A DNA stretch of 64,000 nucleotides from Pycnopodia helianthoides (GCA_032158295.1 CM063243.1:13732931-13796930); one strand, 5' to 3'. Shown: positions 1-11,600, counted from the stretch's first letter. The notes: generated by a model from the sequence alone, not told the origin. Made by a program: numbers and translations.

Positions 1-799
1 ACACATACTTTAGCCTGCCCTTGCCTCTCTCTTACTTTCTTAACTTTAGTCTTCTTTTTTTTCAAACTGACTGGCTTCAAAGAGCCTTGAATGGAAATAC
101 CCTTTTCCTTTTTAACTGAAATAAGTGGTGGGTCGACATCCATTTTTCTTGGGACTGTCGAGAAATAAGCTTCTATTTTACTAGAGACCAAAGATGAGCT
201 CTTTTTTGTTTTACTACCTGAAGTCTTTGTTGCCTTCTTTTTAGCCATATTAGCAGGAGTTTCTATAGCTTTCCTGTTAGATGGCACAGGGCAGGATTTA
301 CTAGGCTGAGATAAATTTCTCGGACGCATGCTCATACGCAAAGTGGTCCTTCTCCCGAAATATAAGGCTGAGGATGTTTTCACCCCAGCTTTATTGTGAC
401 CACACCAGAAATCCAGAGAGTGCTTTTTCCAAGAGCAGTGCTTCTTCAAGTCCACGTCGTGAGAGTTGCCGTCTGTGTCCCTGAGTGCGTTCTCTTTGCT
501 GTTGAACGACAGCTTTCTCTTTCTCCTGGAAGGGCTCCCCGCCTCCTGAAGACCTTCTTTAGACGTCGACGGCCTGCAATGATCCAAAGAACCAAACTGT
601 GAATCCCGTGCTGTGTCTTGAGCGAGCTGGGAGGGGGTTGCTGCGCTCTTCTTGCGGAGCCCATGAGCAGAGAGTGGAGTGCGGGGATGCTTCCCCATGA
701 GTTTCATGGCCGTCCTGGTGCTGTTGCCGATCTTGGTGGGAGAATCTACACCGGGCGATGGTGGCACCTGTGACGATTTCGTTGACGGACAGTTGACTT
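1..799 (-). CDS. PHF7-like exon 9: long basic tail, open at window edge
   Basis: One minus-strand frame stays open for 799 bases to the window edge. It joins exon 8 in phase after CAACAG. Composition is Ser/Thr/Lys/Arg-rich with basic clusters such as [27 protein letters not shown] and [15 protein letters not shown], which resemble nuclear-localisation or DNA/RNA-contact tails. No HECT or other fold is recognisable. Confidence 0.8.
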
Positions 800-3700
800 C
801 TGTTGCTGTTGACGAAACAAAACCAAAAAAAACAAATAACAATGTTTCTTCTCACTCATGGTTTAATGCACGTTTTATAATGTGATTTTAAATGGAAAGG
901 AGAACTTTTAAAAAAAAAGGACATTAAATGACTTGTATTATTTGAAAAGCTTCCAACAATATATTTTGTTTTTTGAATGGGGTGGGGGGAGAGTACACCT
1001 CTGATGATGTACATACTACTGCATTGTTGCTCACCATTACTCAGCATAGCACTGCACAGAGCACATGCCCAGTCTTGGTTGACATTCCTCAGCCCACCAC
1101 AGGCAAGATGGCAACCACACGACCCGCACAGATCACACAGTACAAGCTCCCACTTACTACAAGGCACAACAACAAAAAACAACTCAATATATTATAGTTA
1201 AGGGTTTGTTGATTCACGCATGAATCGTTTCTCAGATTCAAATGATTTTGGGCTAAAAATTATCCACACCAAAGGGAATCCCTTCTCAAAATAGTTTATA
1301 CTATCAACAGCTGCAGTGCATCTCACCAGGTAAGTTTTTACAGTCATTAATTTTTGGAGAAGTTTAATACCAATCTATGACCCTACCTTAACCCTCCTAC
1401 TCTCAATGACTCTTGGCAACATTTTCCAGTGAGTTGACCAACCATTTGAAACCATTCGACTGCCAAGGTTGTGTACGGTGGCACAACTGTGCACAGAACT
1501 AACTTGTGTACTGTGTACATGCATTCCCTCATGGTATCATATTGCGGGCTGGCATAGTCTATCTATCATTCAAAACCACAGTGAATGGTATTGAATGGTC
1601 AGACAGCAAGAGAGTTAAAGTCTCTGGGAATAACTTGGATGTGATATTTACCTTGACACTTCATTGTACTTCCTGCCTTCCGGGCATTTGCAGGGGTCGA
1701 TATCGCAGTTGTCGTGTCTCCAGTACAACTCCTGGTAAGCGTTGTCCTCCTGTTCCCACGAGGCATCACTTTTAAATCAAATCCATCCAAAAGAACAAGT
1801 CAGCAGCGGCCAAAGATCGTAATGGTAACAGTAGCTAAATCTCATTCATAAAACACAAAGTGAGTAAAGGGCCATCAGTATTATCAATGTTCTAAAAATT
1901 GTTAGTATGGGTGAGTGGGTCAAATCCAAATTTGATTTTCAGTAACAAATTAATAAAAAGGAAAAAAAATTGAGTTTTGGGAAAAACATGATCTACACGC
2001 TGGGGTTTGGGTCAGGGTTAGGGCTAGGATTAAGAATATAAATCAGTGGTGTCGGAACACAGATTGTATAACTATTAGATGTAGCATTGGCAGACTCACT
2101 GTTCAGGGATGTAGATTCCAAACTGTTTCATTTCCTCCTGGAATTCCTTCTGGTTATTGCAGATGGCACAGCGGAAGAAGTAACCGGCGCTTAATGCCTG
2201 GCGCTAAAAAAAAAAAAAAACAAGAAATGGGCAAGGACATTAGGATACATTACTTAGATATGCGCTTGGACAAATTAGATTTGAAGCTCTGTATGTTGTA
2301 AACCATAGAAAAAGGAAAGGAGTTTCCAAACGACACACAAACTGTTCTTCTACGAAAGTAGAAGATCTTTGAATGTGCTCCGTGGTCATTTATATAGGTC
2401 GATGGGGCTGGCTGCCGAAAGAATCCTTGCATGCCGCGCCTGCTGCTCAGGGGCAAAAACCACGTCTGGATCAACAGAGATTTGTGGGGCAGTTAAGGTT
2501 TTACAGCAATGTACAGCTCCCTACCTGAACGCAGGTGCGGTGGAACCAGGTGTTGTTGCAACACGGCGTTCGGAGTGTCTGGTTGGACACCTTGGCTTCC
2601 ACTTCATCCATGCAGATTGGACACATGACTGAAGATTGGCTGCAGGGCTTTGTTGGGGCGACTTGTTTGGGACGATGGTCTACACAGTATGACCTGAGTT
2701 TAGGCAACAAGGGTTATTAGAATAGTGTCTACGATTATTTTCCGAAAGCGGTTTAACAAAGCTTTTGACTTCCGGTTAACCGATTAACCATTTCTACGGA
2801 TTCCAATCAGCCCACATCTAAAAGGAGCAGATGTCAACACAATTTCCAGGATGCATTAGGATTCAAAATAGAACTTTATACCCAGTCCTCACAGTCACAA
2901 AACCACACCATAGGTGTGGCGGCATACAAAGCAAAAAGTACAACAAATTATAGGAGATTGAAAATAATGAATTACAAATTGTAGGGGATTCAGATAAGAC
3001 AGTTCCACCAATTAAAAGGGATGTCAATCATTATCTCTGGATAACCTCTGGGGCTAACAACCCCATTAGAATAACATTGTATTTTCTGGTTTTTATCTGG
3101 GGGGGGGGAAATAGAAGTTTGTCCATTTGCCACATTTCCATCACCATTATAAACCATAGTAAATTGTTTCTGTGATAAAACACAATGAAAATAGAATCAC
3201 ACCACAAAGTTGTTATTTTCAATTATTTCCTCAAAAGCAAATCTTAAGGAACAAACAGTCAGAGCGAAAATGTAATCAGGTCTTGGCAGACGAACCAAAC
3301 TTACAAGAAAGTATCGAAGAAGAGAAACATGGCATCCTTCTTGAACCCACAGTTGAAGTGGTAGCCTTTCCGACAGCTCTGAACAGAGCAGCCTACTGTG
3401 GCTCTTGCTTGAGTGCAATAAGCACATCTCTGAAAGATAATAGTAATCAGATCAAAGCTCGACAAGTACGAGGCAGCTCGATAGAAATAGAAGCCAGAGA
3501 AAGCTGTATATGTACATGTAGTAGACTGGTTCCTGTGTCTTATTATAGGATAAAGACAGGCACTGGTCTTACGATGTCAACGGTTTTATTGGATAGATAT
3601 CGATATGCAATGACGCTTAAAGGAACATTACAGGAATTGGTTTTTGCTAACAAAACAGTTGCTGGCAGTGTAAGCACTTTATGTAATCCACCATATACAT

Positions 3701-6412
3701 AAACTGACAAACCTGTAGAAGTTTGAGATCGATCGGCCATCTGGGTCACGAGAAAATAGTGAAAAACCGATTACACATTTGCCCGAAATCAAATAGATTC
3801 AACAAATGAATAAAACGCTCACTGAGCGATAACCTCCAATCGGAAAATTAGTTTATTCATTTCTCATCAATTAATATGGCATTTCAGACAGAAATATTTC
3901 AAGGGATGTTTTCTACTATCATCATCATTAGACCGTGTAAGTTTTATGTAAATCTGTGATCAAAAAGTATATTTTACAAGTTTTTTTCTTACCAATTCTG
4001 TAATGTTCCTTTAACTACCAGACTGATTATGTTACTGCACACAATAGTGCAGTGTGTGTTCCAGCATTATGGAATGTAAGGTCAAAGGTACATCTATCAG
4101 GTAAACTGTCAGGTTCTAAAGGCTGGTAGCTGGCATTATTCACAGGCCTTGGAGTGTGGCCTCCGACGTTCAGGCTAAATGTGTATTTATCTGTGCCCAT
4201 CTGCTTTTAGGCAATTTGTGCACACTGCCTTTTCAGCTGTAGGGCACATTTTAAGCTTTCACATTGGTAGATCTGAACGACTTTGCCATACAGGCATGTC
4301 ACATGTATTTATACTCTTTGCCCACAGCTGACATACAGGGCATGCACAGAGGCCTAATTGAGCTAAGCATTCTTTTTTCGGATTCTTTTTCTATGCGCAA
4401 CACAACAACATTTTCCATGCCGAGGCATGACACCCCCCCACCATAAGAAAATGCTTTTTCAAGTGTCTTGTTACTGCAAACAATCCCCAAATGTTTTGCA
4501 TTGTGAGGTTTTCAGATCAGCTTCTGGGGCATTGCCACAGTCACTAACATGTATTGACCAAATAATCAAAGTATCTGGTATGTATTCTGAATGGATCTTT
4601 TTTACTCGATCTTTAAGACCGTTCCGATTTCTTGAAGAATCACACAGCATAAATCCAACACCAAAAATAGTTACCTCAATGTAGACGGATATGCCTTGCC
4701 TAATGTTGAGCAAGGTTTGCTTGGCTGTGGAGAGCTTAGTCCATCACAGTTTTCAAAACAAGAAAATCAAAATTTGGGAGAATTCCAAGGTGGTTGGGAT
4801 TGAGGACTCACCAGCCTTTTTGCTCTCCTATACTCTGCCAGGATGTCAGGCAGGAGGAATCCATTGATGCCGTCTAAATCTTCTCCACTTTGAGACAAAC
4901 CACTTGCAAACAACTGAAAAATGAATAGTGTCAGTCCATTGCCAAATACAGGAAATATTTCATGAACCAGGTAGAAAACTGTGGTCTGGAGAAACGAACA
5001 CTAATCATAAGTTTGTCATGTCAAATAAAAATAATTTTTGACAAAGTTCACCTTTTTAAAACATCTGTAAAATGATACTTATGTGCAAGTACAATTTGCA
5101 TCACAATACACTGCATTTAAATATACTTCATACACATTTTTGTTTTTAGACATGCAAGTTTATAATTGCAAAAAGAGAACATGGCCAATCACATACAACC
5201 TGTACACTGTTTTTCAGTTTTTTTATGTCATTAAACAAAGATATCAGCTGACTGTTGATTGCCTCAAGAGATTTCATAGATTGTATGCCATGGGGCATAG
5301 CCTTCAGCCCCAGCCAGACATACATTGTTGTAGTAAAAAACTGCTGCAGCTCCATTTAGTAAAAAATTCTAAAAAGGCCTTGCCCAGTGGGCCTGATACC
5401 TCATGGAGGCAACTGCCTCAATACCCCTTGGTCGTTGTCTTGGTGCCCCGTGAAATGATCCAAGGCACAAATGTACATTTCCCCCATTGAGGTGCCCTTT
5501 ACTTGGGAAAAACTACATGCCCTCACAAGAACGACATTATCAGGCCTGTACATATACTTCCTCTAAATATATCAGTCAGAATGGTCAATTAAGACGTAAA
5601 ATGAGTAGTGTGTTTAATCCCTGTGTTGTAGAGGAATTATCCTTTAAAGGAACTAAGAGGAGAAAAACTTCAAAACAGGATTTTACCAGGCAATAGTTGT
5701 GTACAGAGATCTTGCCATCTTGGTCTGTCAGAAGCTTGCCACAATCTACATCTTCTTCATCTCCTTTATTACAGTAAATACAAACACCTGTTGAGGTCAA
5801 AGTATACATAGAAGAAAGGATTACCACAAATATCACTATGGCCCTTTTCGAATCCACGGCTTCGGCTCCGGATTGGGCTTCAGGCCCAGTTTTCTTGTCT
5901 GAAACCCTGACCGCAAAGCATGCTAAGTTAAAATAATTGAGGGAGCCTAGCTAGCCTGAGCCGATTTTGGAGCCGAATCCATGAATTGAAAAGGGCCTAT
6001 GCCACGCGTCCACTGTAACCTTGCTTTGAAACAATAGATGAATTCAACATTCTTGTTAAAACACTGTGACAGTTTGTTGATGTGTTTTCTCAGCAAGTAG
6101 ACAGACACTGTATTCAGCTGAAACTTTCATGTGTGACTTTTATTGTATCTTTCTTTATAACCGTGCCTTTAAATAAGCATAACACTGACAACAACCAATC
6201 TATAGATGACCCTACCTTTAAATACACTTGTATGTGTAAAACATGTCTACTAAACATTTAACAATGTCAAGTCAAATATTTGTAGAACACAGTAGGCGTG
6301 GTAAAGCAAGGCTCACATGGTTATACATGTGTTATACAAACTTTATTTTCTGCAATTTATAATTACCTTCCTTGAAATCGTACATCCTTTTATCCTGGAC
6401 AGACTTAGCCAT
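1..6412 (-). CDS. PHF7/G2E3-type PHD/RING zinc-finger protein, 3' end off the window
   Basis: Nine coding exons on the minus strand join in phase with GT-AG borders: 6412-6367, 5787-5687, 4913-4812, 3429-3305, 2693-2525, 2203-2100, 1768-1652, 1156-1035 and 799-1 (still open at base 1), giving at least 561 residues. Residues 16-140 form an extended PHD: CIYC (18-21), GKLLTD, HNYC (45-48), the LFASGLSQ helix, GFLLPDI, then CAYC, GYHFNCG and SYCVDHRP. A second RING/PHD-like module has [27 protein letters not shown] and [11 protein letters not shown]. After a DASWEQED linker comes a third cysteine-rich block ([33 protein letters not shown]). This order is that of PHF7 and G2E3. In mammals PHF7 reads H3K4me2/3 and ubiquitinates histone H2A in spermatids, while G2E3 adds a HECT domain. 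The visible tail from residue 296 is Ser/Lys/Arg-rich and shows no HECT, so a PHF7-like nuclear role is likelier, but the end is not visible. The start is the ATG at 6412, upstream of an ordinary phase-1 splice site. The gene is divergent from STX5. Confidence 0.9.
1035..1156 (-). CDS. PHF7-like exon 8: third RING/PHD-like block
   Basis: Encodes [37 protein letters not shown] and SN. The W-x-C-x2-C pattern marks the end of the third zinc module. Donor GTGAGC, phase 1. Confidence 0.9.
1386..1620. mobile_element. TTAACCCTC-ended MITE, copy 1
   Basis: A roughly 235-bp element begins TTAACCCTCCTAC and ends with GAGAGTTAAAG. An inverted, clearly homologous copy lies at 24491-24723. It sits in the intron between PHF7-like exons 7 and 8, and its end touches intron sequence just upstream of the exon 7 donor. 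Confidence 0.7.
1652..1768 (-). CDS. PHF7-like exon 7: DASWE linker and Cys block
   Basis: Encodes [32 protein letters not shown] and RKYNEVS, matching the conserved DASWE linker of the family. Donor GTAAAT lies within an intron that also holds a roughly 235-bp inverted-terminus repeat. Confidence 0.9.
2100..2203 (-). CDS. PHF7-like exon 6: RCAIC segment
   Basis: Encodes [20 protein letters not shown] and the [10 protein letters not shown] segment, almost a family signature of PHF7/G2E3. A T-rich acceptor tract precedes it; donor GTGAGT. Confidence 0.92.
2525..2693 (-). CDS. PHF7-like exon 5: end of ePHD and RING/PHD module 2
   Basis: Encodes [10 protein letters not shown], a short linker, then [30 protein letters not shown]. 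The C-x2-C, CC and HxxC spacing fits the second finger of PHF7/G2E3. Donor GTAGGG. Confidence 0.93.
3305..3429 (-). CDS. PHF7-like exon 4: PHD zinc ligands
   Basis: Encodes [31 protein letters not shown] and [10 protein letters not shown] with the PHD C-x2-C and HxxC ligands. Acceptor TTTCAG, donor GTAAGT. A TTAA-bounded MITE lies nearby in the upstream intron. Confidence 0.92.
3617..4014. mobile_element. TTAA-bounded MITE, family A copy 1
   Basis: Starts TTAAAGGAACATTACAG and ends CTGTAATGTTCCTTTAA, so the ends are inverted repeats with TTAA at each edge. Three other copies are at 31778, 46385 and 55984 (truncated). The TTAA target recalls piggyBac-type cut-and-paste insertion, but no transposase is present. 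Confidence 0.8.
4812..4913 (-). CDS. PHF7-like exon 3: helix of extended PHD
   Basis: Encodes [28 protein letters not shown] and RRAKRL, closely resembling the SSGL..GFL..DI segment of G2E3/PHF7. Phase 0 at both ends; acceptor TTTTTCAG and donor GTGAGT. Confidence 0.92.
5388..5530. repeat. Dispersed repeat fragment (GCCTGATACCTCATGGAGG type)
   Basis: Shares blocks such as GCCTGAT, TGCCTC, GGTGCCCC and GAAA-GATCCAA with 16683-16970 and more weakly with 25948-26100. The boundaries are unclear. Confidence 0.35.
5687..5787 (-). CDS. PHF7-like exon 2: first half of extended PHD
   Basis: Encodes [22 protein letters not shown] and ISVHNYCL, the C2HC part of the extended PHD finger. The acceptor is CAACAG and the donor GTAAAA. 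Confidence 0.92.
5841..5996. mobile_element. MITE with GCCCTTTTCGAATCC ends
   Basis: Inverted ends GCCCTTTTCGAATCCACGG and TCCATGAATTGAAAAGGGC are flanked by the direct repeat CTATG (5836-5840 and 5997-6001), a likely 5-bp target duplication. It sits in PHF7-like intron 1. GGCTCCGG blocks link it to the repeat at 41421 and to the minisatellite at 59010. Confidence 0.7.
6367..6412 (-). CDS. PHF7-like coding exon 1 (start codon)
   Basis: Encodes [15 protein letters not shown] and the first base of a Gly codon, then a GTAATT donor. The phase matches exon 2. It is too short to be found as an open frame alone; the splice phase and the short charged N terminus support it. Confidence 0.75.
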
Positions 6413-7446
6413 TTTAGTAATTGTAGTAATGTAGGTGTTTGGTACATTCCAAATCAAACTTCTTCCTGCAAAAAACAAAAATGTAAATAAAATAGGAGGG
6501 GATAAGAGCTGAGTAAAGTTTCCATTATTTGTCTCTTGACAGAAGTTTATACTTTAATTCTGGCCCCGGTTTCAAAAGCTGTCAGTGTCATGTGTTCAAA
6601 TGTAATTTTTGTTAATTACTTAACAAAATTACATAAATTTTTGGGTGAAAAAGGGAAGGCCCAGATATAACAGGATCTAGGATTGTACTGCGCTACAAAG
6701 TTTAAACTGCGTGCTAGGTAGTGTTACTGTGCTAGTGCTGAGTTCTAGTGCTTCTTCTAAGTTCTACTGCTAACCTATGCTGTGTGTGTATTGATATTAA
6801 CTGATACTGATAGTGTGTCGAGAAAAGACGGTAAGGGCATTCTTTTGTACAGTTTTAAAAATTTTAAAAAAATAACAAAAATTTAAATTACAATTATAAT
6901 CCTTTTCGTCCGTTTGAACGAATATAAATTTCGATGCTGTTTTCTTTAGGAGTTAAAGTGTGCCATGCAATCAAGAATATTGTAAGAATGTTTAAAAGAG
7001 ACAAACCTGTAAGAAAATAAGAGACATTCCCTCCAGCTTTCGTTTTACCCGGTAAAAATTTTAAGGAGCTCAATATCTGATGACGTCATGAAAAGCACAT
7101 TATTTGCAACAAGTTGAAAGGTCAGAGCGATGACTTCCCATCATGCAGTTCACGTTTATACCTACGTCAACTGAAGGAAAATATTCGATTAGTAACCAAT
7201 CTTGTCAGTTTGGTATCGATACTGTATAATTTTCTTATATAAAGTCAAGGTATCGATACTTTTACTCCATAATACTACTTGAATCATTTTTAATAGTCGA
7301 TACCATTGCACTAGTTACTGAGCTTTGACGTGTAATTAAAGTCCAGACGACGATCTGTTTGAAGAGTTTTCGACCAAATTTTGACTTTAAAAATAAAAGT
7401 AGTTCTTTGTTAGTATCGTCTTAAGAAGTTTTCTGCTGTAATGTAG
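6413..7446. promoter_or_regulatory. Divergent promoter region of PHF7-like and STX5
   Basis: This stretch separates the start codon of the minus-strand PHF7-like gene from a candidate untranslated STX5 exon that ends at TAG|GTAAGT (7446). It contains a palindromic CRE at 7081-7088 and no obvious TATA box. No protein-coding signal is seen. Transcription start sites are inferred only. Confidence 0.45.
7081..7088. promoter_or_regulatory. Perfect CRE (TGACGTCA)
   Basis: The context is TGATGACGTCATGA, a full palindromic CREB/ATF site between the two divergent genes. Binding is not shown by sequence. Similar sites elsewhere in this window sit at the ends of a short repeat, but this one lacks the GGCGCCC neighbour of that repeat. 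Confidence 0.5.
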
Positions 7447-8393
7447 GTAAGTTATTTTTAATCGTGAACCATTGAGGTTTACCTATGTTTTTTCTCTTTT
7501 TGCTGAAAATAAAATGACAGGAAATTCAGTTTCGACTTTTTCCTCAACATGCTCAATTCAAAGTAAGGTAAACGGAATTCAAAGTAAACGTACTCTATGG
7601 ACCGTAGTGAGGGTGTTTACAACTACAACAAGGTTTAAATTAATACTGGTGTGTTAAATAATAAATTAGTTAATTTGCTATTTGCTATGTTAGTTAATTA
7701 GTTAATTTAATCGGTGAATTCCGGCTTTTTCCATTTCACCCGCTTTCGCGTTGTGAAATCAATCATGGAATAGTCCAGATTTCATATTGTAAATCATTGT
7801 AATTGTGTGCCAGTCAATAAATGGCAATGCATTCACTTCACATGCGTTCGTTCAATTTGATTCAATATTTCTTATATTTGTATAACCTCCATCCAATTAC
7901 CTCCTTCTCCTATATGTCACTGTACACCAGACATTAGTTGCGGTAATCTTAAACCCTCCATCGTCCGGATCGGGACGGATGGATCGTCGTAACTCTCCAT
8001 CCTCTATCTGGGACAACCATCAAGAGGATTGGAGAGTTACAGATTTTGCAACTAGACTTTGATGAGAAAATATCTTATTTAAGATTGAAATGCCTGACCC
8101 TGTGATAGGCAACTGTTAATAACTTCAACCATCAGAAAAGTAACTAGAAAAGTAAGCCATTTTAGGGTACCTACAGTCTTACAATGCTAACGCAATGCTA
8201 CATGTATTTTAATTCCTTTGGGCATTATAAGTGACTGAAAGTGTCCACATGTACTTTTTTTGTACACGTTTTGAGCATTTCTTCACTGCTTAAACTTTGT
8301 TACACTTTTCAAGATTAACCTACTAAGATGTTGCCATAATTTTGTATTCATGTATAACGACTGTTAAAAATGTAATGTTTTCCTGTTTTTAGG
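7447..8393 (+). other. Candidate 5'-UTR intron of STX5
   Basis: A GTAAGT donor at 7447 and a pyrimidine-rich TTTTTAG acceptor ending at 8393 define a probable intron in the STX5 leader. Inside is the stem-loop at 7989-8040. No coding sequence is visible. Confidence 0.4.
7989..8040. other. Stem-loop in the STX5 leader intron
   Basis: GTAACTCTCCATCCTCT pairs with AGAGGATTGGAGAGTTAC with a single bulge around a loop of about 17 nt. Just upstream, TCCATCGTCCGGATC and GGGACGGATGGA make a second imperfect hairpin. Function is unknown; it could be a MITE remnant. Confidence 0.5.
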
Positions 8394-8417
8394 TAAAGAG
8401 TGAGATAAACAGGTAGC

Positions 8418-8444
8418 ATGTCAGGGTTGACAAATGTCCACTAG
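8418..8444 (+). promoter_or_regulatory. Upstream ORF overlapping the STX5 start
   Basis: An eight-codon uORF (MSGLTNVH, stop TAG) begins at an ATG with A at -3 and ends 11 bases past the out-of-frame STX5 ATG at 8434, which has a weak C at -3. Ribosomes using the uORF would miss the first STX5 start but could resume at Met46 (8569). Confidence 0.5.
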
Positions 8445-8631
8445 GCGTAGACACACACAGGAGACTGGTTGGAATCAACAGCCCTATCTTCCACAGAATA
8501 ATTGGACAGTAACTACCCACAGTGTTGAGAAGGAGAAAGGTCGGACCTCAGTGCCATTTGAGCAAGAGATGACGTGCCGAGATAGAACACAAGAGTTCAG
8601 CTCGGCCATCAAGTCAATACAGTCAAGACAA
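8434..8631 (+). CDS. STX5: STX5 exon 1: N-peptide and alternative start
   Basis: Encodes MSTRRRHTQETGWNQQ through AIKSIQSRQ. Met46 at 8569 (MTCRDRTQEF) matches the start of the mammalian short isoform. Donor CAA|GTACGT. The reading frame past 8631 is intron. Confidence 0.93.
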
Positions 8632-11600
8632 GTACGTGAACAACTGCTGAGTAACAAATGTATTTCAAAAATTACAAGTTTCCGCATAAAGAGGTATACC
8701 TCTTTATGCGGAAACTTGTAGTTTTTGAAAATTGATATTATTTTACCACTGAATGAGAACATTTTTGGCAGTGTTGTTTTTTTACATTGTTTTGAAAACT
8801 ACTAGAGGGATTTGAATGTGAGAAAAGAAGGATTTTTGTAAATTGTTTTTGTTCTTCTTCAGTAAAACTTTCCTATCTGTAATTTGTTTTAAATTAAGCC
8901 TGTAAAAAATAAGGTTAGGAAAAAATTGTTCTCCTACCTGCCTACTAATGAAAATCAACTGTTTTTTACATAAACATCTGTTTCAGATTGTTTGATAAAC
9001 ACCACAAAAAGTTATTTGCATTTTTTTAAGGCTTAGATTTCCTGTTAATTTTGTTTCCTTTCAGGGCAATGGAGTTACACAAGGTAGAAGACCAGCTTCC
9101 AAGACACATCAGCATACAGAGTTCATGTTAATAGCTAAGTATGTAAACGCAATTCATACATTTTACACAGTCGTTTTTTGTAAACAAAATTGTATTACTG
9201 AATCATGTGGGAGTCTTCATAGAATTTCTATGCATTATTGCTCAGCCAAGATTTCTGATAGAGAGCCATTGGATGGACTAAGAGCGAGTCTAGGTATTTT
9301 TAGTGTTGTGGAAGTTGTGAGATGGGATATAGAATGCTGGACAACTCCAACAAGTGATGACAAGTGGCCGAAGAAGATGCTTAAAAAGAGATTGAGGGTA
9401 GTCGCCTGCATGGACGCCCAAGAAAGCACTGGATGGATTTAAGCATCGTGGTTGACATCAACAAGTGCATTGGTTTTAACCTTGGCCAAGAGGGGTGGGG
9501 AAATGCGATCAATCCAGGCCGACCTGACCACCCATGCGTCCAACCCTCTACTGGGGGGGGGGGGGACAAGTGGCGTTACATAGTGCAGTAGTAGTAGTAG
9601 TAGTAGTAGTTGTGGCATACAAGAGAATGGTGGAATGTTGGACTCTGGTGTAGGATGTCAGATTGTGTAGCATTTTGTCATGGGAGGCAGGCAGTTCTTC
9701 ACATTATTTGTATGAAAGTATAGCTTGGAAGGGGGAAGGGAATCATAATGTTGATTTAGTATTAAGTTGTGTTCTGACCATGCTTTCCTGGAAGGACCCC
9801 TCCCCAACAAAAAAACAAACAAACAAACAAACAACAACAACAATTGATGAATAATTTATGAATGGGAAAGTCATTTTTTTAAATGTGATACAATGAGACA
9901 GTTTAAGTAGACTAATGGGATAAAGTCTGATCAATGTTGAAATGACTTAACATATGGAGTTAATCAACTGGATAAATCAACTTAAAGGGAAGGTATACGA
10001 TTGGTAAACACTCTAAAAATTAATGGCAATAAAAACTTACTTGGTAAGAGGACAGCAGCTTTCGATAGTATAAAGCATTTTGAGAAATATTTCAATTCAA
10101 AATAATGTGGATATGGAAAAAGATGTCAGTTTTTATCCACCAAAATTTGAATATGAAAACGTCTTCTCAGATTGTGTATTCCTATTAGGGATTATTCGCT
10201 GCGGATTTTGGCGATATTTCAAAATAGTGACCACCTTTTGAAATGAAATTTTCACAGGTGAGTTTTATTGTATATATCTACATTTATGTAGGATTAAAAC
10301 AATCAAACGGTCCCAGAAACCAAAGCTAGTGTATACTTTGCCTTTAAGCATTTAGTTTTGCCACTTCGGGGATGGTCAATTTGATACGGGGAATTCATTT
10401 TTATGACATTACATCTTCTCTCGTATGCAACAACAAATCAGATGTCAAATGTCGAGGTCCATGTCCAGCAGCCATTGTGTAGCAATTGGGTCACACAGCT
10501 GGCCAGACGAACAATGCCACCGTCCAGTTTTCTAATGGGGCTACTGTTGACAATGTGCCTTGCAGTATGACATTACATAACGATTACTTTGACCAGGTCT
10601 GGACTGCAAACCCTGTTAAATGACCCAGTAGAAATTTGGCCACAGCGACCTCGGTCTAAGCTTGACGCTTGTCAACAGAAGGTGCCTCTCCTGTCTCCGT
10701 TTCAATATTGACCGGTACCTGATCATCCCTATGTACAAAACAAAGCTTAACTTTTATCATTGACAACGAGGGGGGTCTTTAACCAATCCAAAGCAACGCA
10801 TTGGTGATTGACACTAAGAAGTTTCTTTTAATGCACCTTAATGCACTGTATGTAATTGAATTTTTATTTTCACTGATTTAAGTGAGGTACATGTTGTAAT
10901 CCCCAGTTGGAGGTGATGCAAAATGTATCAGAGGTTGATAGTCTGGGTACATTAATAATACTTTCACACGTGGGAATAAGTTGCTGCCATCTTGTGCTTG
11001 GCAGTGTGCACTGTCTTGATCATCAAGGCCTAGGGTACTGCTGCTAGGCAGTTACTATGGAGGGCGGGGCTTAATGGAGCAATCCATTACTGCATACACC
11101 GTATACTATTAACCACGAATTGGAAGCATTGATCTTGACTATTGCATACATATGTGTACAATGTATCTCTCTTGACAGTCGGGTATTAAATTTTGTGGTT
11201 TTTTTTTGTGTTTTGTTTTTCAGACAAATTGGTAAAGACATCACAAACACATTTACAAAGCTAGAGAAATTAACAATATGTAAGTACATGTTTTGATGTA
11301 TCATTTAAATTATGCAGACTGAAAAAGTAAACCATAAGCAGAAAAAGTAGCTAAGCACACACAAATTTTGCTTACCAGATTAAGTTGACTAGCTAAAATA
11401 CCTTGTCACATCCATATTTGACTGTTATCCTGCTCATTTTTGCTTAGCAGTAAATTGTTCAGCCATTTTTTCTGCTTAAGCAGCTCTATGAAAGTTGTTG
11501 GCCTTGGTTCTTCGACCACAGTAAGAAAAATCACCTGAGAAAACAGTTAAAAATCTATATAATTATGAAATATATAGTTTGGAAGGAGCCATGGTGTGCC

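Noticed and set aside
3172..3702. 176-codon plus-strand frame
   Set aside because: Antisense to PHF7-like exon 4 and running into a MITE; the minus strand carries the conserved zinc ligands.
5083..5490. 135-codon plus-strand frame
   Set aside because: Lies in an intron of the minus-strand gene, overlaps a dispersed repeat and has no signature.
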